Source: Streptomyces sp. NBC_00341 (GTDB lineage: Bacteria; Actinomycetota; Actinomycetes; Streptomycetales; Streptomycetaceae). From it: a stretch of 64,000 nucleotides of DNA. The stretch's first letter is position 1, and the number at the start of each line of letters is the position of its first letter. Made by a program: the position numbers and the translations under genes. Below are positions 25,581-33,493 of this stretch, one piece after another. The notes beneath the pieces were generated by a model that made no database searches, had not been told where the DNA came from, and worked only from the letters and a program-made list of their open reading frames with translations. Location of the stretch: NCBI RefSeq assembly GCF_041435055.1, contig NZ_CP108002.1:4526001-4590000 (forward strand). Direction: 5' to 3'.

Positions 25581-25611
25581 CTAGTCCACTAGCTCTAATC
25601 TAGTTAACTAG
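25581..25611. promoter_or_regulatory. Two GntR-type operators, CTAGTNNACTAG
   Basis: CTAGTCCACTAG (25581-25592) and CTAGTTAACTAG (25600-25611), 19 bases centre to centre, in the divergent region between the GntR gene and the 25650 gene. Likely sites for the 24816-25571 regulator. Confidence 0.7.
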
Positions 25612-25649
25612 CTTCACTGAAAGTGATTGTTTGTGACGGAGGCTGCCCT

Positions 25650-25928
25650 GTGTCCGCTTCGGGAGTGAGTGCGGCGGCCATCGTCGCCCGGCTGTCCGCC
25701 GCCGGGCTCCCCACGCGCGTGGAGGAGCACAACCGGTTCACGACGGTCGAGGCGGAAGTGCCGGAAACGCTCTCCGCCGAGTCATGGCGGGAGGTCCTGG
25801 ACGTGGTGGCCGATGCCGATCGATTCGGGCTCCTGGCCACCAGCTTGAACGGCCGCACCTTATGGGCGGTCGTACGCAAAACGGTCCCCACGACAGGCGA
25901 CGTCGGGGGACCGGGCTATCAGCGATAG
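25650..25928 (+). CDS. Small hypothetical element protein
   Basis: A 92-residue protein from GTG 25650, with a GGAGG site 7 bases upstream; an earlier start at 25623 lacks such a site. The sequence (AAIVARLSAAGLPTRVEEHN, then TVEAEVPETLSAESWREVLDVV) looks like a compact alpha/beta fold without catalytic motif. Such short genes follow the left-end GntR gene in many Streptomyces AICEs as I recall. First gene of a run of tightly packed genes to 27715. Confidence 0.65.
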   Translation: MSASGVSAAAIVARLSAAGLPTRVEEHNRFTTVEAEVPETLSAESWREVLDVVADADRFGLLATSLNGRTLWAVVRKTVPTTGDVGGPGYQR

Positions 25929-25940
25929 GAGCTGAACAGC

Positions 25941-26252
25941 ATGCTCAACCGTATCCGCCGTGCCGCCTCGCTCACCAGAGAGCGGTACTTCCCCAAGGGC
26001 CAGCACCGCCGCCCCTTAACGCCCGCCCGGCCGCTGGCCGCCCCCACCTCCGCCGCGCTGGCTGACGCGTCGACCGTCGCTATGGGCCAGGCTTCGGCTG
26101 GCGCGGTCCACCCTCCCTCGCTGAGAGGTGAGGACGTCGCGCTTGTCCGTCCGTACCTGGTGGCGTGGGAAGCGCGTGTACGGACGCGAGCGGTGGTCGT
26201 CGCGCCTCGTCTGCCGGCCGATGCCTGGTCGGCCCTCGCGGGGGTTCGTTGA
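25941..26252 (+). CDS. Small basic hypothetical element protein
   Basis: 103 residues, Arg/Ala rich, with an AGGAG site about 9 bases before ATG and 12 bases after the preceding stop. Central [24 protein letters not shown] and a WSALAGVR end are the only distinctive segments. Stop overlaps the next ATG (TGATG). Function unknown. Confidence 0.6.
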   Translation: MLNRIRRAASLTRERYFPKGQHRRPLTPARPLAAPTSAALADASTVAMGQASAGAVHPPSLRGEDVALVRPYLVAWEARVRTRAVVVAPRLPADAWSALAGVR

Positions 26253-26455
26253 TGCCCTCTCGTCGACAGCCGCGCGGTGCGGACACCACTTCCGTCCCCT
26301 ACCGCTCGATCGCATGCCGGATCGGCACGCACTCCTCCTGCGTTGAGTCCTCCCCGTTCTTGGCGCCGGTCGACGTCCCGGTGACCTACGAGGCGTGCGA
26401 CTGCCCGTGCCACACGACGCCCGATCGATCCGCGCCTGTGGAGGTGACGCGGTGA
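26252..26455 (+). CDS. Small Cys-rich hypothetical element protein
   Basis: 67 residues from ATG 26252, overlapping the previous stop by one base. Six Cys and two His in three groups (IACRIGTHSSC, YEACDCPCH) suggest a small zinc-binding protein. Its TGA overlaps the GTG of the next gene, so it belongs to the same coupled array. Confidence 0.55.
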   Translation: MPSRRQPRGADTTSVPYRSIACRIGTHSSCVESSPFLAPVDVPVTYEACDCPCHTTPDRSAPVEVTR

Positions 26456-26676
26456 GGCCTCAAGTCCCCGTCCGTGCGCTGGTATCCCACATCGAGGTCA
26501 CCGCGGCCACCGTGCAACGCGGCGACATCATCCAACTTGGCGGCCAGGCATGCCGGGTGAGAGACCTCCTTCAGCTCCCCCAAGGGGCCAAACATCTGGT
26601 CTTCGAATCGGGCGAGCTGCTGGCCATACACACGCGTACCCGGCTCGTAGCCGTGCGACTGCTGAGAAGGCGGTGA
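26452..26676 (+). CDS. Small beta-rich hypothetical element protein
   Basis: 74 residues from GTG 26452 (GTGA overlap). The pattern TVQRGDIIQLGGQACRVRDLLQ followed by FESGELLAIHTRTRLVAV suggests a small beta barrel as in ribosome- or RNA-binding folds; no family assigned. Overlaps the next gene start (GTGA). Confidence 0.6.
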   Translation: MRPQVPVRALVSHIEVTAATVQRGDIIQLGGQACRVRDLLQLPQGAKHLVFESGELLAIHTRTRLVAVRLLRRR

Positions 26677-27416
26677 CCGGCTCCGTGCCCTCTCGTCACC
26701 ACGACATCGCCGACGATCTCCGCCACCAGATCACGACGGGCAGCATCAAGCCTGGCGAGCGCCTACCGTCCGAAGCCGGCCTGGCCGCCCGGTACAGGGT
26801 CAGCACCGTGACCCTGCGACGTGCTCTCGCCGTGCTCCAGGGCGAAGGGCTCGTCGAGAAGATTCACGGCAAGGGCAACTTCGTCCGTCACCCCCGCCGC
26901 AAGATTCTGTACGTCGGCGGCTGGGGCACGCTGGACCCCTGGACCGCGGCTGAGCCAACGTTGCGCGTCACGGTTCGCAGCACCACAGTTCCGGCCTCCG
27001 TGCACCTGACGATGCTGCTGAACGTGCCAACAGGCAGCCCCCTCGCGGAGTACTCCTGCCTCAGCCTCGAACAAGGATCACCACACGGCCTGGCCCGCAT
27101 CTACATCCCGCGCGACCTGGCCCCGGCCGGAGTGCTCGACGACGACTTCGTGTGCCGGGAGACGGTCACGAGATTCGCCGTCCTCGGCCCGTCGCCGGCC
27201 ACCGTCCGAGAGACGGTATGCGCCCGCTCTCCGACCCCGGACGAAGCGTCGGCCCTTCGGATCGGATCCACCGCAGCAGTCCTGGCGATCACTCGTATCG
27301 CCACTGACTCCACCGGCCGCGTTGTCGAAGCCGCACTCCTGGCTTTCCCGGGAGACCGCGTCGACGCCGTTTTCACCGCCCACCACGTGCTCGACGAGAG
27401 GCAGACACAAGGATGA
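26673..27416 (+). CDS. GntR-family regulator with UTRA domain
   Basis: A 247-residue regulator from GTG 26673. Winged helix at about 8-70 (HDIADDLRHQITTGSIKPGE, LPSEAGLAARYRVSTVTLRR, then GKGNFV). UTRA ligand-binding domain about 95-240. Coupled to the preceding small gene (GTGA) and to the next (ATGA). With the two other GntR proteins in this element, it makes three, which suggests separate regulation of the accessory and the transfer genes. Confidence 0.88.
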   Translation: MTGSVPSRHHDIADDLRHQITTGSIKPGERLPSEAGLAARYRVSTVTLRRALAVLQGEGLVEKIHGKGNFVRHPRRKILYVGGWGTLDPWTAAEPTLRVTVRSTTVPASVHLTMLLNVPTGSPLAEYSCLSLEQGSPHGLARIYIPRDLAPAGVLDDDFVCRETVTRFAVLGPSPATVRETVCARSPTPDEASALRIGSTAAVLAITRIATDSTGRVVEAALLAFPGDRVDAVFTAHHVLDERQTQG

Positions 27417-27715
27417 CAGCACCGAACGAACTGCGGCTTCTCCCGTGGTCGGGCCCGGGGGGTAAGCCCTGCTACCTGAGCACTGACGATCCGAACAGTT
27501 ACATGTCCCGCCTGGCGGACAACGTCGAAGCGATCCAACTCGGCACGGCAGCCGCACTGTTGGAACGGGCCTCGGAAACCCTCGACGCCCGTGACACGGA
27601 CCCGAATGACCTGCGCCGACTGGTCCACGACTTCACCGGTGTCCTGAGAGACGTATGCCGCGTTGCGGCCAGCCGCGGCCATCTTCTGACGGCGAGCGAA
27701 CCGCACCGAATCTGA
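27413..27715 (+). CDS. Hypothetical helical protein downstream of GntR
   Basis: 100 residues overlapping the GntR stop (ATGA). N-terminal LLPWSGPGGKPCYLSTDDPN followed by two predicted helices (NVEAIQLGTAAALLERASET, then LRRLVHDFTGVLRDVCRVAA). This gene regularly follows a GntR gene in Streptomyces in my memory of the family. Function unknown. Last gene of the left-arm array. Confidence 0.7.
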   Translation: MTAPNELRLLPWSGPGGKPCYLSTDDPNSYMSRLADNVEAIQLGTAAALLERASETLDARDTDPNDLRRLVHDFTGVLRDVCRVAASRGHLLTASEPHRI

Positions 27716-27743
27716 AAGAACGGCGGCACAACGGTGCCAGCCG

Positions 27744-27757
27744 AGGAAATTTTTCCT
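27744..27757. terminator. AT-rich hairpin between convergent genes
   Basis: AGGAAA (27744-27749) and TTTCCT (27752-27757), with T-rich centre, between the 27715 stop and the HEPN gene stop at 27823. Its AT richness contrasts with chromosomal terminators here. Confidence 0.4.
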
Positions 27758-27822
27758 TCTGAGACGGGGAAGAGATCCTGAGCACAGAGCCGGGTTTCTT
27801 CCCCAACAGGCTATAACGAGGG

Positions 27823-28797
27823 TTATGAGCCCTGCTCAGGATCTTCGCCTCGATGACTTTCCCAAGCTAGATCCCACATAATCTGCTCCTCCCGATCGGT
27901 CAGCTCGGCGCCACCGTGCTGGGTACTAAAGTCCACCACGTCGGAAGTCGTCAGCGGGCCTGATTCAGGCAACCCCAATAGGTTGAACTCTTCAACGACC
28001 AACCTCAGACCGCAGAGGCCACAGACGAAACGGTCCGCCCGAAACGAAGCGTCGCTAGAGCCGTATATAGAAGAAATCTGCCCGATCAGGAACCCTTCGC
28101 GCCCGCAGGCTGAGCATGAGTTCACCCGAACCAACTCGTCGTCGTCTACCCGCGGGACGGGAGATCTCTCAGGCGCAGTAATCCCGGGCTGTTCGAAACG
28201 TTCACGAAATGTCGCCTTGGCGCGGGCCACCTTCCATTCTACCTGTTTCCGCAATGTTCCGATATGCGCCTTGTCAAGCGTTCCCCGAGCGGTGAGCCAA
28301 GATCCCCAGAAGATATTTTTGTCTTGAGTCAACTCGTCCAACAGGGCGTCGACAAGGTCAGAGCAAGTGGCCATAACACGTTCGGTTACTGATTCCTCGT
28401 GCCAGCCAAGGTGCGCAACGCCGTTACGAGCGCGCAGCACCTCTTGATACCGCTGCTTGCTGCACAGTCCCGGAGCAAAATTCCTGGCACGGGTCATTGC
28501 CTCTGCGGCATCAATTGAACGGCCGTTGTGCACGAGTGGTTTTTGAGCACCAACATGTATCAGATCGACGGCTCCAGTTGCATGTACCAACAAGTTCCAA
28601 TCCTCAGCTATCAACGCGGGGCTTCGGCTGGCCAGAAAGCCCTTTACTATATGCTCGGTGGCCACTTGAGCGTGATGAACGGCAAAGTCAGATTGACGCG
28701 GGTCCGTCGTGTATGCCTGAAACGCAGCATGCATCCATCGCCGTGCCGACTCGGTAAGCCTCTCCGGGGAGAAGATAGGCGGGCGCCCAAGAGACAC
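27823..28797 (-). CDS. HEPN-domain protein with C-terminal zinc ribbon
   Basis: A 324-residue protein from GTG 28797 with AGGAG 6 bases upstream. Residues about 15-160 are all-helical and end in the HEPN signature R-N-x3-H (RNGVAH, Arg124-Asn125-His129). Residues 228-262 form a zinc ribbon (C228-x2-C231 and C259-x2-C262). HEPN proteins with this motif are usually metal-independent RNases of toxin or abortive-infection systems; a ribbon could bind RNA or a partner. Last of three minus-strand genes after the kinase (41-base gap). GC content and codon use are below the chromosomal level, as for its two partners. Confidence 0.75.
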   Translation of the reverse strand: MSLGRPPIFSPERLTESARRWMHAAFQAYTTDPRQSDFAVHHAQVATEHIVKGFLASRSPALIAEDWNLLVHATGAVDLIHVGAQKPLVHNGRSIDAAEAMTRARNFAPGLCSKQRYQEVLRARNGVAHLGWHEESVTERVMATCSDLVDALLDELTQDKNIFWGSWLTARGTLDKAHIGTLRKQVEWKVARAKATFRERFEQPGITAPERSPVPRVDDDELVRVNSCSACGREGFLIGQISSIYGSSDASFRADRFVCGLCGLRLVVEEFNLLGLPESGPLTTSDVVDFSTQHGGAELTDREEQIMWDLAWESHRGEDPEQGS

Positions 28798-28838
28798 AAG
28801 TTACTCCTAATCGGTGTTGTTGCATCATGCTAAATAAA

Positions 28839-30239
28839 CTATCTTGTGTTTTTTCTTCGGATTTTGACTAGCTCATTGCGAACTACAAGAGCTTCCTCAG
28901 AGTCAAAACCGCGTTCTTGTACTAGGTCACCATGCAACTCTGCCAACACCGCAGCAGCCTCGGAGAAGCGTCGCAAGACCCGGAGTAGAAATCCGATGTA
29001 TTTTCGTACCTCGAGCACCTGGGGGTGCGTTGCAGGATGGATCCGCAGGAGGTCCTTAAGCTCAATTTGCAGCTCTTCAAGGGCTTGTTCCTCTTGATTC
29101 AGCTTGATGCGGCAAATGGCAGCGCGAATGCGGCACTTCTGTGCATCGGAGGCTCGCCCTGGCCCAGCCTTACCGAGTTCTTCAGCCAGCTCTTGGTAAG
29201 AAGCGACAGCTTCGCTGACCCGACCGTCTGCAAGTAGCTGAAAGGCCTCGGCCATTCGAGCTGCCACCGAAAGGATACGCGCGGGACGAGATCCAGGAAA
29301 CGGCTTGCCTGTGAAATTTCCAGCGCCGCGCGCCGATGGAACTGGAAGGGTGGGATGAATGAGGTCTGGCAGCCCAGGAACACTCAAATACCCTGATCCG
29401 CTTGGAGCATGGGTAAACAGTCGACGTGCGACCTCAAGTGCGCCCTCAGGCCGTTCACTTGGTTTCTTAGCGAGCAACCCCATCACTAGCTCGTCCAGTT
29501 GCGCATCAATTTCGGGGCGCAAACTGCGAGGAGTGATTGGTGAGGAAAACAGATGATGCCTCATAAGCTGCCCTGTAGAACCTTCGAACGGTGGCCTTCC
29601 GATCAAGAGTTGATACAGGAGGACGCCGAAGGAATAGAGATCGGTACTTGGAGTGATATTCGACTCTTCGATCTGTTCCGGTGCCATGTAGACGTATGTG
29701 CCCACCACTTTTCCGGCCGACGTCAACCGAGAGAGTGAGGGATCTGGGGTCACTGCAATACCGAAATCCAGCAGCCTCACGGTTCCGTCGACAGCGACCA
29801 TGATGTTGTCAGGCTTAATGTCGCGGTGAACGACAGAAATATCGTGCGCGTGATGCAATATGGAGCAGAGATGAACCCCAAGGCAGGCAGTCCAATGGAT
29901 GGGCATCCTCCCCGATACGGTTATGATTTCTGCCAGGCTTTCGCCTTGGATCAACTCCATCACGATGTAGGGGCCGTCAGCTGCGGCGTTTAATAGGGCG
30001 TCATGGACTTTGGGAATGCCGGAGTGGGTGAGCTTTGCATGAATCAGGGCCTCGTTACGAAAGCGCTGAGCCAATTCTTCGCTGTCGTCGGCAAGACCCT
30101 GGCGGATCAGCTTGATGGCAACATCGCGTTCGAGTACCACGTCGTAGGCGCGCCAAACATGGCCCATGCCTCCGGATTTAATCGACCCACGAATCTCGTA
30201 CCGCTCACCAATGATTCGCTTAGGCACCGCTCGTGCCAT
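28839..30239 (-). CDS. Soluble serine/threonine protein kinase with helical-repeat tail
   Basis: A 466-residue protein. Hanks-type kinase domain about 14-280 with glycine loop (SGGMGHV, 22-28), Lys43 (VAIKL), HRD 138-140 in HRDIKPDN, DFG 158-160 and a YMAPE activation-loop end (about 180-187), so it appears catalytically complete. There is no transmembrane helix, unlike most PknB-type kinases. About 330-466 consists of TPR-like helical repeats (AEAFQLLADGRVSEAVASYQ). Its ATG overlaps the end of the AIPR gene by 20 bases, so translation is coupled. Likely modifies a partner in this operon or senses an infection cue; this is inference. Confidence 0.92.
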   Translation of the reverse strand: MARAVPKRIIGERYEIRGSIKSGGMGHVWRAYDVVLERDVAIKLIRQGLADDSEELAQRFRNEALIHAKLTHSGIPKVHDALLNAAADGPYIVMELIQGESLAEIITVSGRMPIHWTACLGVHLCSILHHAHDISVVHRDIKPDNIMVAVDGTVRLLDFGIAVTPDPSLSRLTSAGKVVGTYVYMAPEQIEESNITPSTDLYSFGVLLYQLLIGRPPFEGSTGQLMRHHLFSSPITPRSLRPEIDAQLDELVMGLLAKKPSERPEGALEVARRLFTHAPSGSGYLSVPGLPDLIHPTLPVPSARGAGNFTGKPFPGSRPARILSVAARMAEAFQLLADGRVSEAVASYQELAEELGKAGPGRASDAQKCRIRAAICRIKLNQEEQALEELQIELKDLLRIHPATHPQVLEVRKYIGFLLRVLRRFSEAAAVLAELHGDLVQERGFDSEEALVVRNELVKIRRKNTR

Positions 30240-32409
30240 CCTGACGAGTATCGATCACGCCCCGCTCAGGCGGGCTCGCGCTCGTATCGTCATTGTTAGA
30301 CTCGTATAGCTGTGTCGCTAGATCGACCAGCGAGGCACCCCCCGGAACCGACCAGTGGGCGGAACCTCTTACCGCAACCGGACTTTCCGCCCAGCCGGCG
30401 CTTTGCCAAATGTGCATAATTAGACCGCTGGGAGAATATTGTCGATTATCGGCAGCCCATAGAAGAGGCTTTCGGGAGTCATTGACCCATGTCGCCATGA
30501 ATCGCTTTGGATCCTCGTTGAGCCATGTTCCGACGGCATCCTCCTCAATGCGACCGGGATGGTACATCAGCAACGCACCATCGGGGATGTGATGGTGCTC
30601 AACCAGAATCCGAACGCTATTGGGGCGGCGGTGCACGCGTTTTTTGAGCGTTGCATTCTCTTTATACGCCGTGAGCACCGCGACCGGATCGCGTTGATCT
30701 TTTGATGAGGATAGAACGCCTCGAACGAGTTCACGGCATGCATCCGCGTTGACGAAGAGGCGAGAGAGAAAGCTGTGAGGTCCATATAGCTCGTCTACCT
30801 GCGAAATGAGTCGGGCAAGCACGTGAGCCACTCGCCCCGGAACCTCATCGAGCGCGGACTCCCATGTGGATTCGGGGTCGTCGATTGTCTCGTTGTCCAT
30901 GCCCTGGAATACGAGGTGGGCAACCAATAGAGCTCCGCGATCCGCGATATAGGCTGCTCTACCCGCCAATGTATCTGCTGCTTCGTGGAGGGAGCGTTGG
31001 ACGCTTCGCAGCAAAAGAACTGAGCGCCAGATTTGATGGGCAGACGGCTGATGACCAAAGAGTTGTGTGTAGATGCCTTCTGGAGCAGATTCCCAGAGAC
31101 GCCCACTTGAGTACCGGGCAATTGTCGCCAGTGTGGGATTCGGGTGAGTGCAAGCGAGTGCGGTGGCTGCCTCGGCCATGGTGCAACCGGCGACCAATGA
31201 GGGTGTGACTTCCCCACGCCGGATTGCGTACTCTTTGCCAAGGGAAAGCCTAAAATCCTCACGGATCCGGGTCTGCACTGGGTCGAGCGCCACAAAATCC
31301 TGCGGCTCAATTCGATTCTGTGTATTCGTTGCTAGCGTGACACGCTGCGCGAATCCCCTAGGGGCGCCCTTGACGACGATTACGCGCACCATCACCCTGG
31401 CGTCTTGCAAGGCATCGCGCCTGTAACTGGAAGCCTCGTGAAGAGAAGCCACGGTCTGGGCGCCATTGACGATGCTTGCATTGAACAACTCGATCCGGGC
31501 AGGTTGCCCAGGCATTCTGCGCCCGAAAAATTCCATCTCATATCGGTCGCATACGATGGTAACTCCGTTATTGAAGTACCAGAATTCGTCCGGGTTATCC
31601 ATTGGGCTGGCGACCAGTTTTTGGTTTACCGTTGTGAGACCCAAGAATTTTCTGACATTTAGCGCAAAGAGTGAATTCCCATGCGCCTGGTACCACCAGG
31701 CTGCCTCTTCGGCTGAGACGGTGCCCACGAATGCCCGATACGGCATGTCATGAGTAAACCAGCCCTCGGAAAGAGTTGCGGTGATTCGTACAGGGTCTGG
31801 TGATAGTTCTTCGCGAATTGCGGCATGGATGTCGGCTTTGGATATAATGCGATATTCTGCCGCTCCGTCAAGGTCGGAAATCGCATCTTCGAGGATATGG
31901 CGGGCTGATTGAGTCAACCCCTCATTCCCCATCAAGACGGCCACTAGATAAATCCTGGGGTGCGGCGCTGTCAGGACCTGATGGATTCGATCGGAGAAGA
32001 CTTGGAGGCGCGCGTTGAACCGATCAAACCGCTGGTTATCCAGGGTCCGGAACCCGTGGATTAGCTTGAGGGCTTCCGCCTCCCCAAACCGTGCCATACC
32101 GCGGGGATTCCACTTCGCCTGGATGAGCCAGAGTTCGTTGGTGGCCGAGGAAATGGCCACCGCGTCGATTCCGAGATCGTCGCGACCGTCCGTAACCGCA
32201 GCTACTGAGTCCTCGGCAGTGCAGTCAGTGAGAATCTGAACTGCTGTCGCTGCCAGCGCTCGCGACAAGAACACCTGCGTTCGGATTTCCTCTCGAAGCG
32301 GGGCGTCGCTCAGATCGATGAGCCCTTCGTATTTCCGAGTGAGCGATTTTACGATCTGGTGTAATTCCAGAGGGCTGTCGGCCTGGGCCTGACCCCGTGA
32401 GTCCTGCAT
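30220..32409 (-). CDS. AIPR-family protein with N-terminal PD-(D/E)xK-like nuclease motif
   Basis: A 729-residue protein from ATG 32409, with an AGAGGGGGG site 8 bases upstream; a start 12 codons earlier lacks such a site. Residues about 15-130 match a restriction-endonuclease fold: Asp82 (GIDAVAI) and a QAK (Gln97-Ala98-Lys99) in LWLIQAKW. Residues about 240-560 match the AIPR (abortive infection phage resistance) domain: WYFNNGVTIVCD, NASIVNGAQTVASL and TLATNTQNRIEPQDF. The last 170 residues are unassigned. First gene of the three-gene operon; probably a nuclease effector or sensor. Lower GC and codon bias than the host. Confidence 0.85.
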   Translation of the reverse strand: MQDSRGQAQADSPLELHQIVKSLTRKYEGLIDLSDAPLREEIRTQVFLSRALAATAVQILTDCTAEDSVAAVTDGRDDLGIDAVAISSATNELWLIQAKWNPRGMARFGEAEALKLIHGFRTLDNQRFDRFNARLQVFSDRIHQVLTAPHPRIYLVAVLMGNEGLTQSARHILEDAISDLDGAAEYRIISKADIHAAIREELSPDPVRITATLSEGWFTHDMPYRAFVGTVSAEEAAWWYQAHGNSLFALNVRKFLGLTTVNQKLVASPMDNPDEFWYFNNGVTIVCDRYEMEFFGRRMPGQPARIELFNASIVNGAQTVASLHEASSYRRDALQDARVMVRVIVVKGAPRGFAQRVTLATNTQNRIEPQDFVALDPVQTRIREDFRLSLGKEYAIRRGEVTPSLVAGCTMAEAATALACTHPNPTLATIARYSSGRLWESAPEGIYTQLFGHQPSAHQIWRSVLLLRSVQRSLHEAADTLAGRAAYIADRGALLVAHLVFQGMDNETIDDPESTWESALDEVPGRVAHVLARLISQVDELYGPHSFLSRLFVNADACRELVRGVLSSSKDQRDPVAVLTAYKENATLKKRVHRRPNSVRILVEHHHIPDGALLMYHPGRIEEDAVGTWLNEDPKRFMATWVNDSRKPLLWAADNRQYSPSGLIMHIWQSAGWAESPVAVRGSAHWSVPGGASLVDLATQLYESNNDDTSASPPERGVIDTRQDGTSGA

Positions 32410-33010
32410 GAACTTGCCCCCCTCTATGGGCCGTTGGACACGCAAAAGTATAGGTCTGGAGGCACGGCGACTATGGGTGATCGCTCACAGAGCCCACGAG
32501 TTGGCGCCCTTGGCTAAGCCCGGCCACCCGGCGCCACGTTTGGGCCGGGCAGTCGGAAGCCTGCGGGCCGGCCCTCCATGGTGGCAACTAGAAGGGCCTC
32601 CTGTAGCTACCCGACGCTGCTGTCTGGGAGCGAGGCGACCTCATGCTTGTCCCAGAGTGTTGATCACCTCGCGCGGGGTCAACGCACTCTAGGTCGGTGG
32701 AGCGGCTTTGGGCTGGAGCTGCTTTGGGGCGAGTGATCATGGCCCCTTAAGCTTCCGGCGAGTCGGGCAGTCTGTGGACCTGCCCGTTAAAGCACGACGT
32801 TGGGGCCGTGATCTTAGAGGCTCGCCCCAAAGTGGCTGCCTAAAGCCGTGGAGCCGACCGCCCCAGCCACAGCGGGTTCCCCACCTTCTGCCCGCAGCAC
32901 GTAGCGCGCCGCCGGGCGCGGCCAGCCGGGGCGGAGACAGGAGGCAGGTCGCGCCGCTGAGGCGGCGCGCGCCCGCGCCGTGCGCGGGCCTTGATGAAGT
33001 AGAGAAAGTC
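32410..33010. other. Gap upstream of the kinase/AIPR operon, with a candidate -10 box
   Basis: 601 bases between the AIPR start and the Nudix stop. Reading the minus strand, TATACT (32447-32452) stands about 38 bases before the AIPR start and may be its -10 element; no good -35 was found. The rest is non-coding in appearance and changes from lower GC (near 32500) to normal GC (after 32870). I see no tRNA, repeat or further gene. Confidence 0.4.
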
Positions 33011-33463
33011 TTATCCCGCAGGGATGAACTGCTTGCCGTCGTGGCTCCGCACGTGAGGGCCGTTGCCGTCCAAGGCGTCAAGGAGGCGGATCGCGTAGAC
33101 CTCGGCCATGCGCTCGCTGACTTCGTCGGGTGTGAGCCAGGAGACGGCTGTCGACTCGCTTGATGTGCGCTCGGTGCCGCCGGAGGGCTTGCAGCGGAAG
33201 ACCAGGGCGACGATGCCTCGGGTCGTGTTCTTGTATACGCCGGTGAGCTGGTCCACCTCGACGTGGATGCCTGTCTCTTCCCAGACCTCGCGGGCAACGC
33301 CGGCCTCGGGTGTCTCGCTGAGTTCGAGGATGCCGCCGGGGAGCTCCCAGGTGCCGTTGTCGGCTCGGCGGATCGCCAGGAGGCGGCCGTCCTCGCGCAC
33401 CACTACTCCGGCTACGGACACGGAGTGCAGGGGAGGGGGTGTCGCTTCCTGTGGTTGACTCAT
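33011..33463 (-). CDS. Nudix hydrolase, Pif-like (immunity/transfer inhibition factor of pSAM2)
   Basis: A 150-residue Nudix protein. The Nudix box is complete: GX5EX7REUXEEXGU starting in GGILELSETPEAGVAREVWEETGI. Position next to the KorSA-like gene matches pif of pSAM2, whose product inhibits transfer into cells already holding the element. No purine-rich site precedes ATG 33463 on the minus strand, so it may be leaderless, or start at ATG 33475. The 5' end overlaps an ACTCAT operator copy, so it is likely repressed by the neighbouring GntR protein. Confidence 0.85.
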   Translation of the reverse strand: MSQPQEATPPPLHSVSVAGVVVREDGRLLAIRRADNGTWELPGGILELSETPEAGVAREVWEETGIHVEVDQLTGVYKNTTRGIVALVFRCKPSGGTERTSSESTAVSWLTPDEVSERMAEVYAIRLLDALDGNGPHVRSHDGKQFIPAG

Positions 33464-33473
33464 GTAGAGGAGC
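33458..33473. promoter_or_regulatory. KorSA-type operator copy 1
   Basis: ACTCATGTAGAGGAGC, matching the sites at 34327 and 34362, over the start of the Nudix gene and just before the divergent GntR gene. Confidence 0.6.
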
Positions 33474-33493
33474 ATAGGAGGCAGGGAAGGACT

